Of a DNA stretch of 64,000 nucleotides, positions 54,266 to 63,966 are shown piece by piece; the first letter of the stretch is position 1, and the number at the start of each line of letters is the position of its first letter. The notes under the pieces are model-generated. The model was not told the DNA's origin. It did no database searches and saw only the letters and a program-made list of their open reading frames with translations. This stretch comes from an uncultured Thalassotalea sp. (lineage in GTDB: Bacteria; Pseudomonadota; Gammaproteobacteria; Enterobacterales; Alteromonadaceae): NCBI GenBank assembly GCA_947492575.1, contig CANLNK010000006.1:178393-242392 (forward strand), in the 5' to 3' direction. Made by a program: the position numbers and the translations under genes.

Positions 54266-55915
54266 TTACATGTTTGGATAGTTTGGCCCACCCGTTCCTT
54301 CTGGTGCTACCCATGTAATATTCTGGCTAGGGTCTTTAATGTCACAGGTCTTACAGTGGATACAGTTTTGCGCATTAATCACAAATTGCTGCCCTTCTTC
54401 TGTTTCCTGAACTTCATATACACCCGCTGGACAGTAACGCTGAGCTGGCTCGGCATACTTTTCCATGTTAACCGTCATTGGAATTGTCGCATCTGCCAGT
54501 TTAAGGTGACACGGCTGTTCTTCTTCGTGGTTAGTGTTTGATAAGAACACTGACGATAAACGGTCGAAGCTTAGCTTACCATCTGGCTTAGCGTACTGAA
54601 TAACAGGTGCTTCGCTCGCTAGTTTAAGCTGTGCGTGATCAAGTGACTCATCTTTGAAGTTAAATGGCAATTTACCGCCAAAGAAGTTTTGATCAACCGT
54701 ATTGTATGCGCCGCCCCAAAAGGTGCCAAACTTATGCATTGCAGGGCCGAAGTTACGTGTGCTGTGCAATTCTTCGTACAACCATGAATCTTTAAACTTA
54801 GCATCGTAAGAAGTTAGCTCTTTACCGCCTTCACAACCGTCTGCTAATGCTTCAAAAATCGCTTCTGCTGCTAACATACCCGACTTAATTGCCGTGTGGT
54901 TACCCTTAATTTTTGCAAAGTTAATGGTACCTGCATCACAACCAACGATTAATGCGCCCGGCATCGTTTGTTTAGGTAGTGAATTCAAACCACCTTTAGC
55001 TAGTGCACGTGCACCATAAGAAACGCGCTTACCGCCTTCTAGGTACTGTTTAATGGTTGGGTGGTGCTTGTAACGCTGGAATTCTTCAAACGGGCTCAAG
55101 TGAGGGTTTGAATAGTTAAGGTCGATAATAACACCAACGAATACTTGGTTGCCCTCAGCATGGTAAAGGTAGCCACCGCCTGACGTATCGTTATCTAAAG
55201 GCCAACCAGCTGTGTGAACCACTAAACCTTCTTGGTGCTTCTCAGGATCGATGTCCCAAATTTCTTTAAAACCAATACCGTAGTGCTGTGGCGATTTACC
55301 GTCAGCTAAATTGAAATGGCTGATCAGTTCTTTACCTAAGTGACCACGACAACCTTCAGCAAATACGGTGTACTTCGCACGTAGCTCCATACCCGGCATA
55401 AATGAATCTTTTTCACTACCGTCGCGATCTAAGCCCATGTCGCCCGTAATGATACCGCCTACACTGCCATCTTCGTTATAGATAACTTCTTGTGCAGCAA
55501 AACCAGGGAAAATTTCTACGCCCAATTCCTCTGCTTGCTCTGCTAACCAACGACAAATGTTACCCATACTTACAATGTAGTTACCTTCATTGTGCATGGT
55601 TTTTGGCACAGCAAAACCGGGCAATTTAACGGCACTTTCTTCATTTTTAAGTAAGTAGATATCGTCACCGGTTACAGGTGTATTAAGAGGCGCGCCTTTT
55701 TCTTTCCAGTCAGGGAATAACTCGTTTAATGAACGAGGTTCAAACACGGCACCTGACAAAATATGTGCGCCTACTTCAGAGCCTTTCTCTACAACACACA
55801 CCATTAGTTCTTGCTCTTTTTCTTGTGCTTGCTGCATTAAACGACAAGCTGTTGCAAGACCTGATGGACCCGCTCCGACGATGACTACATCAAACTCCAT
55901 CGATTCGCGTTCCAT
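54266..55915 (-). CDS. etfD: Electron transfer flavoprotein-ubiquinone oxidoreductase
   Basis: A 549-residue monotopic membrane flavoprotein. FAD-binding motif VVIVGAGPSGLATACRLM at the N-terminus, the characteristic GAHILSGAVFEPR, and a C-terminal ferredoxin-like segment with CIHCKTCDIKDP that with an upstream C (RYCPAG) ligates one [4Fe-4S] cluster. It passes electrons from reduced ETF to ubiquinone during beta-oxidation and amino-acid degradation. It is divergent from etfBA with two PsrA-like boxes between them. Confidence 0.97.
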   Translation of the reverse strand: MERESMEFDVVIVGAGPSGLATACRLMQQAQEKEQELMVCVVEKGSEVGAHILSGAVFEPRSLNELFPDWKEKGAPLNTPVTGDDIYLLKNEESAVKLPGFAVPKTMHNEGNYIVSMGNICRWLAEQAEELGVEIFPGFAAQEVIYNEDGSVGGIITGDMGLDRDGSEKDSFMPGMELRAKYTVFAEGCRGHLGKELISHFNLADGKSPQHYGIGFKEIWDIDPEKHQEGLVVHTAGWPLDNDTSGGGYLYHAEGNQVFVGVIIDLNYSNPHLSPFEEFQRYKHHPTIKQYLEGGKRVSYGARALAKGGLNSLPKQTMPGALIVGCDAGTINFAKIKGNHTAIKSGMLAAEAIFEALADGCEGGKELTSYDAKFKDSWLYEELHSTRNFGPAMHKFGTFWGGAYNTVDQNFFGGKLPFNFKDESLDHAQLKLASEAPVIQYAKPDGKLSFDRLSSVFLSNTNHEEEQPCHLKLADATIPMTVNMEKYAEPAQRYCPAGVYEVQETEEGQQFVINAQNCIHCKTCDIKDPSQNITWVAPEGTGGPNYPNM

Positions 55916-55951
55916 AGTTTCCCCCTATAAAATTGAACTTGCTGCAAATTT

Positions 55952-55965
55952 CAAACACACGTTTG
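55952..55965. promoter_or_regulatory. PsrA-like operator, first copy
   Basis: CAAACACACGTTTG is a palindrome CAAAC-N4-GTTTG with TT before and AA after it, the known form of the PsrA site in pseudomonads and other gammaproteobacteria. PsrA is a TetR-family fatty-acid-responsive repressor of beta-oxidation and etf genes. It lies 37 bases from the etfD start. Confidence 0.65.
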
Positions 55966-55970
55966 AAATT

Positions 55971-55984
55971 CAAACATGCGTTTG
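55971..55984. promoter_or_regulatory. PsrA-like operator, second copy
   Basis: CAAACATGCGTTTG, a second perfect CAAAC-N4-GTTTG palindrome, 19 bases from the first (about two helical turns). Two tandem sites between etfD and etfBA suggest joint control of both directions. Confidence 0.65.
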
Positions 55985-56209
55985 ATAATATCAACTCATT
56001 ATAGATATTTTGGCAACAAATACTATCCTGTAAATAACAATTTACTGAATGGCTTTTGATTTCGAGCAAATGATTAGAGCATAGTCGCTCGCTTCATTTG
56101 ACGTAAACGTAAAGTAAAAGTAGTCTGTCGAGCCATTACTAAATAATCTGTTGATGCCGAATGAGTTGGCATTAATTAAAAACAATACAAGAAACAAGCA
56201 GAGGCGATG

Positions 56210-56962
56210 ATGAAAGTATTAGTTCCCATCAAGCGCGTAATTGACTACAACGTCAAAGTTCGTGTTAAACCTGACAACTCAGATGTTGATTTAGCTAACG
56301 TTAAAATGGCGATCAACCCATTCTGTGAAATTGCAGTTGAAGAAGCTGTTCGCTTAAAAGAAGCGGGTACGGCGTCAGAAGTTGTAGTGGTATCTATCGG
56401 TGATAAAAAATGCCAAGAGCAAATTCGTACGGCATTAGCACTAGGTGCAGACCGCGCAATTCACATTGAAACAGAAGAGACTTTAGACTCGCTGAACATT
56501 GCTAAATTACTTCAAAAAGTTGTTGAAGAAGAAGCGCCTCAGTTAGTTATTTTAGGTAAGCAGTCTATCGATTCAGACAACAACCAAACAGGTCAAATGC
56601 TTGCTGCGTTAACAGGTATGCCACAAGGTACTTTCGCTTCAGAAGTAAAAGTTGATGGCGACAAAGTTAACGTAACACGTGAAGTAGACGGTGGTTTACA
56701 AACTGTTGCATTAAACCTTCCAGCAATCGTAACAACTGATCTTCGTTTGAACGAGCCACGTTACGCAAAATTACCAGACATCATGAAAGCAAAGCGCAAG
56801 CCTTTAGATGTTAAAGCTGCTGCCGATTTCGGTATCGACTTAAGCCCGCGTTCTACGCTAGTTAAAGTAGCACCTCCTGCAGAGCGCAGTGCTGGTGTTA
56901 CCGTAGAGACTATCGATGAGTTAGTCGAGAAGTTAAAAACTGAAGCGAAGGTGATTTCATAA
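56210..56962 (+). CDS. etfB: Electron transfer flavoprotein, beta subunit
   Basis: A 250-residue ETF beta ([61 protein letters not shown]). It binds AMP and, with EtfA, one FAD. Of the two adjacent ATG codons the second (56210) has the better distance to GAGG. Its stop overlaps the etfA start by one base (TAATG), so the subunits are made in step. Confidence 0.96.
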   Translation: MKVLVPIKRVIDYNVKVRVKPDNSDVDLANVKMAINPFCEIAVEEAVRLKEAGTASEVVVVSIGDKKCQEQIRTALALGADRAIHIETEETLDSLNIAKLLQKVVEEEAPQLVILGKQSIDSDNNQTGQMLAALTGMPQGTFASEVKVDGDKVNVTREVDGGLQTVALNLPAIVTTDLRLNEPRYAKLPDIMKAKRKPLDVKAAADFGIDLSPRSTLVKVAPPAERSAGVTVETIDELVEKLKTEAKVIS

Positions 56963-57888
56963 TGGCTATTTTAGTTTACGCAGAGCACGACAATAGCAGC
57001 TTAAAAGCTGAAACTCTTAAAACAGTTGCTGCGGCACAAGCAATGGGTGGTGATATTCACCTACTTGTTGCTGGTCACAACTGTGGCGGTGTTGCTGAAG
57101 AAGCAGCAAAAGTTAACGGTGTAAGCAAAGTATTAGTGGCAGACAACGCTGCATATGAGCACCAATTAGCAGAAAACGTTTCATTACTTGTTAAAGACTT
57201 AGCAGGTGACTACGACGCGATTATCGCAACTGCATTAACAACAGGTAAGAACTTCATGCCTCGCGTTGCTGCGCTATTAGACGTTGCACAAATCTCTGAC
57301 ATTATCGGTGTTGAATCAGCAGATACATTTGTTCGCCCTATCTACGCTGGTAACGCAATCGCTACAGTTCAGAGCTTAGACGCGAAGAAAGTTATCACAG
57401 TACGTGCAACAGCATTCGATGCAGTTGCAACTGACGGTAGTGCTGAAGTTGTTGCTTTAGATAGCGCAACAGACGCAGGTATTTCTAGCCACGTATCTGA
57501 TGAGTTAACAGAATCAGAGCGCCCTGACTTAGGTGCAGCGCCGGTTGTTATCTCAGGTGGTCGTGGTATGCAAAATGGCGATAACTTCAAATTACTTGAC
57601 GGTATTGCAGACAAGCTTGGTGCAGCGATTGGTGCATCTCGTGCAGCAGTTGATGCTGGCTTCGTACCAAATGACATGCAAGTTGGTCAAACAGGTAAAA
57701 TTGTAGCGCCTGACTTATACATTGCAGTAGGTATCTCTGGTGCTATTCAGCATTTAGCGGGTATGAAAGACTCCAAGGTGATTGTTGCTATCAACAAAGA
57801 TCCTGAAGCACCGATCTTCCAAGTTGCTGATTACGGCTTGGTTGCTGACTTATTTGAAGCGTTACCAGAGTTAGAAGGTAAGCTTTAA
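56962..57888 (+). CDS. etfA: Electron transfer flavoprotein, alpha subunit
   Basis: A 308-residue ETF alpha with the C-terminal FAD-binding signature ([45 protein letters not shown] and [18 protein letters not shown]). It accepts electrons from acyl-CoA dehydrogenases and delivers them to ETF-QO encoded across the operator region. A terminator follows. Confidence 0.97.
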   Translation: MAILVYAEHDNSSLKAETLKTVAAAQAMGGDIHLLVAGHNCGGVAEEAAKVNGVSKVLVADNAAYEHQLAENVSLLVKDLAGDYDAIIATALTTGKNFMPRVAALLDVAQISDIIGVESADTFVRPIYAGNAIATVQSLDAKKVITVRATAFDAVATDGSAEVVALDSATDAGISSHVSDELTESERPDLGAAPVVISGGRGMQNGDNFKLLDGIADKLGAAIGASRAAVDAGFVPNDMQVGQTGKIVAPDLYIAVGISGAIQHLAGMKDSKVIVAINKDPEAPIFQVADYGLVADLFEALPELEGKL

Positions 57889-57929
57889 TTTGAGCCTTTG
57901 CTAGAGCCTCAAGTTAGGCCTTAGATTAA

Positions 57930-57970
57930 AAAAGACCGATTGTCTCTTGTGAGAGTAATCGGTTTTTTTA
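57930..57970 (+). terminator. Terminator of etfBA
   Basis: GACCGATT and AATCGGTT pair, with a second short stem CTCT/AGAG in the loop, followed by TTTTTTT. It lies about 40 bases after etfA. Confidence 0.75.
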
Positions 57971-58033
57971 TGCCTGCCTTTTCATTATAATCAGACGTAT
58001 CAATCCGAATAAAATCAATGCGAGCAGACAATT

Positions 58034-58363
58034 ATGTCTTGGCAAGATCAACTATCAACCCTCGTTTACTCAACAGATAAAGGTCGCATCGAGCCTGAGA
58101 AAGAAGAAACCGTTACACCCAGTGATGGCTTTGCCAAGGTCAGAAGAGAAACCAAAGGCCGCAAAGGTAAAGGCGTGATGGTGATTTCTGGATTAGGTCT
58201 TCCTCAAGCAGAACTCAAAACGCTAGCAAGTAAGCTAAAGAAAACTTGTGGCTGTGGCGGTAGTGTCGTTGACGAAACAATTGAAATTCAAGGCGACAAA
58301 AAAGACGCGATTAAAGCCCTGCTTGAAAAAGAAGGTTTTAAAGTAAAATTTATCGGCGGTTAG
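58034..58363 (+). CDS. yciH: SUI1/eIF1-like translation factor YciH
   Basis: A 109-residue protein with an unstructured charged N-terminus and a SUI1 domain (VMVISGLGLPQAELKTLASKLKKTCGCGGSV, EIQGDKKDAIKALLEKEGF). It is the bacterial homologue of eIF1; in E. coli YciH influences start-codon fidelity and stress-related translation. The response-regulator gene follows after 15 bases. Confidence 0.93.
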   Translation: MSWQDQLSTLVYSTDKGRIEPEKEETVTPSDGFAKVRRETKGRKGKGVMVISGLGLPQAELKTLASKLKKTCGCGGSVVDETIEIQGDKKDAIKALLEKEGFKVKFIGG

Positions 58364-58378
58364 AAGGCAGTACCCAAA

Positions 58379-59176
58379 ATGACCCACATTACCCCAAGCG
58401 ATTTAACGATATTGCTCGTTGAACCGTCAGACACTCAACGAAAAATCATCGTAGGCAAGTTAGAAAAAGAAGGCATAGATAAGATTTCAACGGCAAAAAA
58501 CCTTGTAGAAGCCATTGCCATTATCGAGCGTCATCCACCAGATTTAATTGCTAGTGCTATGTACTTTGAAGATGGTACTGCGCTCGAATTACTTCAACAT
58601 ATTAAAAATTCTGAAAGCTTAGCTGAAATTGCGTTCATGCTTGTGACTAGCGACTATAAGAAATCGAGTTTGGAAGACTTCAAGCAATCAGGTGTTGTTG
58701 CGCTTCTACCAAAACCATTTACAGCGGAGCATTTAGGTTCAGCAATCAATACGACAATCGACTTACTTTCACCTGATGAAATGGAATTAGATTATTTCGA
58801 CGTGCACGAAATCCGTGTGCTGTTAGTAGATGACAGTAAATTAGCACGAAACCACATTAAACGCGTCCTTAATAACTTAGGCTTGTTAAAAGTAACCGAA
58901 GCGGCAGACGGGCAAGAAGCCATCAATATTCTTGGCGATGAAATGTTTGACCTTGTTGTAACAGATTACAATATGCCAGAAATTAATGGCCGAGAGCTTA
59001 CGCAATACATTAGAGAGCAAAGTCAGCAATCACACATTCCTGTCCTGATGGTAACCAGTGAAAGTAGTGAAACGCATTTAGCAAACATTGAGCAAGATGG
59101 TGTAAATGCGTTGTGTGACAAGCCATTTGAACCGCAATTCGTTAAAAAGCTCTTATTCCAGTTATTGGAACACTAA
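58379..59176 (+). CDS. Tandem-receiver response regulator, first receiver degenerate
   Basis: Two receiver domains of ~120 residues without output. The second (from IRVLLVDDSKLARN) has phospho-acceptor D in VVTDYNMPEI and the conserved T/S and K (MVTSESS, DKPFEP). In the first, the acidic pocket is reduced (LLVEPSDTQ) and the acceptor position is alanine (IASAMYFEDG), so it is a pseudo-receiver. It may act as an adaptor or phosphate sink, possibly in chemotaxis-like signalling. No kinase gene lies nearby. Confidence 0.88.
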   Translation: MTHITPSDLTILLVEPSDTQRKIIVGKLEKEGIDKISTAKNLVEAIAIIERHPPDLIASAMYFEDGTALELLQHIKNSESLAEIAFMLVTSDYKKSSLEDFKQSGVVALLPKPFTAEHLGSAINTTIDLLSPDEMELDYFDVHEIRVLLVDDSKLARNHIKRVLNNLGLLKVTEAADGQEAINILGDEMFDLVVTDYNMPEINGRELTQYIREQSQQSHIPVLMVTSESSETHLANIEQDGVNALCDKPFEPQFVKKLLFQLLEH

Positions 59177-59231
59177 TCCATTAACAAGCGAGTTAACAAA
59201 AACATGGAGTATGCTGGAAGTTATCAACTCT

Positions 59232-60833
59232 TCAGCTTATTCCGTGCTCTCTAAGTTTCATTGCAATCTTGTTGTGAGATACTTGTAACCGTTGCGCTAA
59301 TTTTCGAGTACTTTTGTACTGTGGCCAAAGCGCTGACAGCAATTTAAGCTCGAAGTCTTTTTGGGCTTGCTGCCAACTATCAACCTTGTCCCAATCGCAA
59401 TCATTGCCTTGGCTTCCATAACTATCTTTAAGTTGATGACGGCTCGCTTGTGGGTATGCGGATAACTCGCCCATGACATTTTCAATTGTGCTGGCAGTAA
59501 TTTCACCCACTCCAGAAAGTGCAACTAACCTAAACATCACGTTTTGCAGCTGACGAATATTTCCCGGCCATGGGTATTGAGCTAGCCTTTCATAAGCGGT
59601 TTGGCTCAGTTTTGGCTCAGGTAGGTTAACTTGTTCAGCAGCTGTTTTAAGGAAGTGTCTACTAAGTATATCGATATCTCCTTCCCGCTCACGTAATGCT
59701 GGCAACTGAACACTCAGTACATTCAGTCGATAGAATAGATCCTCTCGAAAATTTCCACTCTTCATTAGCGTTTCAAAAGGTTGATGACTTGCAGAAATAA
59801 TTCTTACGTTGGCCACAGACTCCTTAGTCGCGCCTAAACGCCTGAAACTATAGTCTTGAAGAAAACGAAGCAGTTTAGCTTGCAGGTACACTGACATTTC
59901 AGCCACTTCATCTAGAAATACGGTACCGCCTTGTGCCAATTCAAATAAGCCAGGTTTACCTTGGCTACTCGCGCCAGTGAATGCTCCTGCCACATAACCA
60001 AATAACTCACTTTCCAATAGCTGTTCAGGCAAGGAGGCACAATTGATAGCGAGAAAAGGTCCATCGCTACGGTGGCTCAGCGAATGAATTGCTCTGGCAA
60101 CCAACTCTTTACCCGTACCTGTTTCGCCAGAAATTAGGATAGGCAAATCGAGTACTGAAAATTTATGTATTTGCTGTTTAAGGGCAATAATACCTTCGCT
60201 ACTGCCCAATATGTTTTCTAGCCTACCTTCTCCCTCATTACGCTGGAACTGAGAAAGCTGCTGCCCGACCCTATTCAATGACGTCAAAATAACAACCGCA
60301 CCATTAAAACCGCGTTCAAGACTATTCTTGATTCTGCCATGACTTTCCCTAACTTCACTATGGTGTGAATCTCCCATACTCCAAAGTGGTGTCATTTCAG
60401 CCAAGTAAGATTTGTCCTCAAAATTAACCTCTACATTAATGGTTTTGCGTTGCTTAATGTTTTCTAGTGGAATATTAAAGAGCTTTTCAACATGCTGCCC
60501 AACATAGATATGAGCAGCGTAGTTGCAGCTGAGTATGGTGCCACTGCTGTCGATATCGAAAATGGGGTCGGGTATTCGCCTTAGTAAAGCTTTTAGGTGC
60601 TGCTCTCTAGATTCAGTAGGTAGTAAATCTATCGCGTTAATCGCTTTAACACCACTAACCTTTAGTAACTGGGTCTTGAGCTCTTCGAAATTGATATCGG
60701 TCGAAGACAAATGCAGATAAATAAGTCCACTAGCAACTTCCATCGCAACAATGTTTAGTCCCAGCGTTGATAGTTCTCTTAATATTTTTTCACTAATACC
60801 TACTTGGTCCAGCACTTGTATTTCAAATCGCAT
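59232..60833 (-). CDS. tyrR: TyrR/PhhR-type aromatic amino acid regulator
   Basis: A 533-residue regulator with an N-terminal ACT domain (1-70), PAS (~80-130), a sigma-54 AAA+ domain (Walker A GETGTGKE 236-243, FLDEV 306-310) and a C-terminal TyrR HTH ([25 protein letters not shown]). GAFTGA is intact at 283-288. E. coli TyrR lacks that loop and works with sigma-70, whereas PhhR of Pseudomonas contacts sigma-54, so this protein may be of the PhhR mode. Two TyrR boxes lie upstream. It is divergent from the methionine gamma-lyase gene. Confidence 0.93.
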   Translation of the reverse strand: MRFEIQVLDQVGISEKILRELSTLGLNIVAMEVASGLIYLHLSSTDINFEELKTQLLKVSGVKAINAIDLLPTESREQHLKALLRRIPDPIFDIDSSGTILSCNYAAHIYVGQHVEKLFNIPLENIKQRKTINVEVNFEDKSYLAEMTPLWSMGDSHHSEVRESHGRIKNSLERGFNGAVVILTSLNRVGQQLSQFQRNEGEGRLENILGSSEGIIALKQQIHKFSVLDLPILISGETGTGKELVARAIHSLSHRSDGPFLAINCASLPEQLLESELFGYVAGAFTGASSQGKPGLFELAQGGTVFLDEVAEMSVYLQAKLLRFLQDYSFRRLGATKESVANVRIISASHQPFETLMKSGNFREDLFYRLNVLSVQLPALREREGDIDILSRHFLKTAAEQVNLPEPKLSQTAYERLAQYPWPGNIRQLQNVMFRLVALSGVGEITASTIENVMGELSAYPQASRHQLKDSYGSQGNDCDWDKVDSWQQAQKDFELKLLSALWPQYKSTRKLAQRLQVSHNKIAMKLREHGIS

Positions 60834-60923
60834 TTAGCTACCTACTCAATACCCGCTCAATACAGGCGTGTTTTCTTCGCTTTCCCTTACGCTACTTGCT
60901 ACGCGAGGCTACCGGCCAAAAAA

Positions 60924-60941
60924 TGTAACACATTTATTACG
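60924..60941. promoter_or_regulatory. TyrR box, first copy
   Basis: TGTAACACATTTATTACG fits TGTAAA-N6-TTTACA, with the invariant G at position 2 and C at position 17 and half sites each four to five of six correct. It lies between tyrR and megL. Confidence 0.55.
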
Positions 60942-60942
60942 T

Positions 60943-60960
60943 TGTAATATCTTTAGTACA
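60943..60960. promoter_or_regulatory. TyrR box, second copy
   Basis: TGTAATATCTTTAGTACA again has the invariant G and C and a longer outer palindrome (TTGTA/TACAA). Its centre is 19 bases from that of the first box, suggesting TyrR dimers on one face of the helix. Confidence 0.55.
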
Positions 60961-61157
60961 ATCGTAGCAGAAGCTAGTAAATATAACAGAACTTTGTGTC
61001 TTTATATGGTTAAAATGTCTATAGATTCCATCATCCGTCATATATTTATTACACCAAAAATCACCCAACCATGTTACTCATTGTTTTTATTGAACTTTTA
61101 CTTTGGCTAGGTTATTGCTGATATTAAAATGTGTTTAATTAGAAACAGAACGAGAAT

Positions 61158-62366
61158 ATGGCACATAGTAAATTTATCGAAACTCAGGCAATTCATGCTG
61201 GCAGAATTAACGACGAGCAATTTGGCTCACTCGCCACGCCACTTTATCAGACATCCACTTTTATTTTCGAAAATGCTCAGCAAGGTGCGAACCGATTCGC
61301 AGGCGAAGAAGAAGGCTTCATCTACAGCCGTTTAGGCAACCCAACAACGAGACAACTTGAGCAGCGTGTTGCAGCGATGGAAGGTGCTGAAGATGCAGCT
61401 GCCACAGCAACCGGCATGGGGGCAGTTTCAGCTTCTCTACTAGCCAACTTATCGGCTGGCGATCACTTAATTGCTTCTAAAGCAGTTTATGGTTGTTCAT
61501 ACGCGTTAATGGCACATCAACTGACTCGCTGGGGCATAGAAGTTACATTTGTCGATATGACAGAGCCAGAAAATGTAACAAAGGCAATCAAACCAAATAC
61601 CAAGGTTATCTACTTAGAAACCCCAATTAACCCGAATATGGTTGTACTGGATTTACAAGCCATCATCACTATCGCAAAGCAGCACGACATTATCTCAATT
61701 GTTGATAACACCTTTCTTACGCCAGTGCTGCAAAAACCAATCAGTTTAGGCGCAGACATTGTTTTACACAGTGCTACTAAGTTCCTGAACGGCCATGGCG
61801 ATGTTGTAGCTGGAATTGTTTGTGGTTCTGCAGAAATGATCGGAATGATAAAAATGACTGTGCTAAAAGATATTGGTGCGACTATTAGCCCTCATGATGC
61901 ATGGTTAATCACCCGCGGTCTTAAAACCCTAGCGGTGAGAATGGAGCGTCACTGTCAAAATGCCCAGCGTGTAGCCGAGTTCTTAGCATCGCACCCGATG
62001 GTTGATGAGGTTTACTATCCTGGACTTAAAAGTCATCAAGGTTACAAGTTCATTGGTAATCAGATGGCGGCAGCTGGCGGCGTGATTGCATTCGAATTAA
62101 AAGGTGATTTAGACGAAGGCGCAGCTTTTATCAATAGAATGAAGTTATTCTCGATTGCTGTAAGCTTAGGAGATGCAGAGTCTCTAATTCAACATCCCGC
62201 TTCAATGACCCACTCTCCTTATTCGCAAGAAGAGCGTTTAGAGGCAGGTATTAGTGATACATTAATTCGTATTTCTGTAGGGTTGGAAAATGCTGAAGAC
62301 TTGATTACAGATTTAACGCAATCGTTAAACCAAGTAAAAACACCTAGCAAAATTAAAGCCGCATAA
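61158..62366 (+). CDS. megL: Methionine gamma-lyase
   Basis: A Cys/Met-metabolism PLP enzyme of 402 residues. The active lysine is K208 in [12 protein letters not shown], the cofactor-stacking Y and the C typical of methionine gamma-lyase are in YGCSYAL (Y111, C113). [13 protein letters not shown] supplies the neighbouring-subunit tyrosine. The enzyme splits methionine to methanethiol, ammonia and 2-oxobutyrate. O-acetylhomoserine or cystathionine specificity is less likely because of the C113. The TyrR boxes upstream suggest control by aromatic amino acids. Confidence 0.9.
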   Translation: MAHSKFIETQAIHAGRINDEQFGSLATPLYQTSTFIFENAQQGANRFAGEEEGFIYSRLGNPTTRQLEQRVAAMEGAEDAAATATGMGAVSASLLANLSAGDHLIASKAVYGCSYALMAHQLTRWGIEVTFVDMTEPENVTKAIKPNTKVIYLETPINPNMVVLDLQAIITIAKQHDIISIVDNTFLTPVLQKPISLGADIVLHSATKFLNGHGDVVAGIVCGSAEMIGMIKMTVLKDIGATISPHDAWLITRGLKTLAVRMERHCQNAQRVAEFLASHPMVDEVYYPGLKSHQGYKFIGNQMAAAGGVIAFELKGDLDEGAAFINRMKLFSIAVSLGDAESLIQHPASMTHSPYSQEERLEAGISDTLIRISVGLENAEDLITDLTQSLNQVKTPSKIKAA

Positions 62367-62402
62367 TTGCAGCTTTATCCCTTTAAACAATTACGTTTAT
62401 TT

Positions 62403-62822
62403 TTACTTAGTTATTGCCGCTAATTGCGGTAATAACTTTGCCTTTAGTGCTTCAATATCCGCCGGAGCGTATGCTTCCATATCATTTAGGCCCCAGATAG
62501 GCTTGGGCCATGCACTATCATTTTTGTAGCGAACAATATGGTGAACATGTAATTGAGGACAGACATTACCTAACGCAGCGACATTCATTTTATCGCCATT
62601 GAAGGCAGTCATTAATACTTCACTCAACATGCTCGATTCGTTAAGAAACTGCTGTTGATCTTGCCAATCCATCTGATAGATGTCTTGCACATCGTCAATA
62701 CGTGGAACCAATACAAACCAAGGATACTGACTATCATTCATCAGTAATAACTTACATAGTGGTAATTCTGCTAACTCGATACAGTCACGCACAAGTAGCT
62801 CATGTAATTTAAAATCAGCCAT
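62403..62822 (-). CDS. HIT family protein
   Basis: A 139-residue histidine-triad protein with QLHVHHIVR, the H-x-H-x-H variant of the triad at about 91-98. Such proteins hydrolyse dinucleoside polyphosphates or nucleoside phosphoramidates; some act as nucleotidyl transferases. It starts two bases after the stop of the YlqF-type gene and is cotranscribed. Confidence 0.88.
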   Translation of the reverse strand: MADFKLHELLVRDCIELAELPLCKLLLMNDSQYPWFVLVPRIDDVQDIYQMDWQDQQQFLNESSMLSEVLMTAFNGDKMNVAALGNVCPQLHVHHIVRYKNDSAWPKPIWGLNDMEAYAPADIEALKAKLLPQLAAITK

Positions 62823-62824
62823 GA

Positions 62825-63772
62825 TTATCTCTTTTTCTTTTTCGGTTTATTCTTTCTACCGCGCCCTCTAGCTTCTTTGCGCGCTTCACGTTCTGCTATT
62901 TTCTTTGCTTCTTGCTCCGCAAAATAAACAACTTCACCTTCAACCATTTCAGGATTTTCAAATGTTATTTCGCCTAAGGTCTTATCACGTATCTCATTGA
63001 TTAAAATAGCAGACGCTTTATGAAAGTCTACGTGCCCACCGCTTCTAACACAGCCGCGTGCTCTACCTAATGCTTCGATAAGCTCTACTTCGGTCGCAGG
63101 TAGCTCATCTAACTTATAACGCTCTTTCAAACGTTCTGGGTAAGCCTCTAAGAGATACTCTGCAGCAAAACATGCAATCTCTTCATGATCGAAGGCCGTA
63201 TCTTTTACAGCACTCGTTACTGCCAAACGAAAACCGCTATTTTCATTAACAATCTTTGGCCATAACATGCCAGGTGTGTCATAAAGGTATAGACCATCGT
63301 CTAAACGAATACGTTGCTGACCCTTTGTCACAGCGGGTTCATTCCCTACTTTGGCTTTTGCCTTGCCTACCAAGGTATTTAATAACGTAGACTTACCCAC
63401 ATTTGGAATTCCCATGATAACGGCATTAATTTGCTTACCAGTTTCATCTTTATTGGGTACGAGTTTACGAATCAATTGAGGGATTTGCTTGGCGATACTT
63501 GGCGTTTCAGTTGTTAATGCAATTGCTTTAACATTGTGCTGTGCATCTAAATATTCTAACCAAACCTTAGTCTGGTCAGGGTCGGCTAGATCTGACTTAT
63601 TCAGAATCTTAATCAGTGGTTTATTACCGCGAATCTCGGTAATCATGGGATTTTCGCTACTAAACGGAATACGGGCGTCACATACTTCGATGACGACATC
63701 AATCGTCGGCAGAATTTCTTTTATTTCTTTTTGGGCTTTATGCATATGCCCAGGGAACCAGTTTATTGCCAT
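62825..63772 (-). CDS. ylqF: Ribosome-assembly GTPase YlqF/RbgA
   Basis: A 315-residue GTPase with circularly permuted motifs: G4 LNKSD (about 57-61) precedes G1 GIPNVGKST (121-129) and G3 DTPG. The start INWFPGHMHKAQKEI is the family hallmark. RbgA helps late 50S assembly in Bacillus; proteobacterial orthologues are less studied. The lysine- and arginine-rich C-terminal 35 residues form a basic tail for rRNA contact. It is followed at once by the HIT gene. Confidence 0.92.
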   Translation of the reverse strand: MAINWFPGHMHKAQKEIKEILPTIDVVIEVCDARIPFSSENPMITEIRGNKPLIKILNKSDLADPDQTKVWLEYLDAQHNVKAIALTTETPSIAKQIPQLIRKLVPNKDETGKQINAVIMGIPNVGKSTLLNTLVGKAKAKVGNEPAVTKGQQRIRLDDGLYLYDTPGMLWPKIVNENSGFRLAVTSAVKDTAFDHEEIACFAAEYLLEAYPERLKERYKLDELPATEVELIEALGRARGCVRSGGHVDFHKASAILINEIRDKTLGEITFENPEMVEGEVVYFAEQEAKKIAEREARKEARGRGRKNKPKKKKR

Positions 63773-63924
63773 GGTGACCGAAAAATTAATTAACTAGATA
63801 GCACCAATTTTAACACTCAACTGTTTAAAAATCTTAAATATTAATTTTGTTTAAGTATAAGTATCTTAGTTAGCGTTGGGCATAGCTGAACTTTAAAACA
63901 CCAATTTTTTTAAACCCCAAAACG

Positions 63925-63956
63925 CAAAAAAGGCTACCCTTTCGGATAGCCTTTCT
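63925..63956 (-). terminator. Terminator of the rRNA operon
   Basis: On the minus strand AAAGGCTATCC-GAAA-GGGTAGCC is followed by TTTTTTG. It lies about ten bases beyond the 5S 3' end and would stop the rrn transcript. Confidence 0.85.
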
Positions 63957-63966
63957 TTTAATTAGG

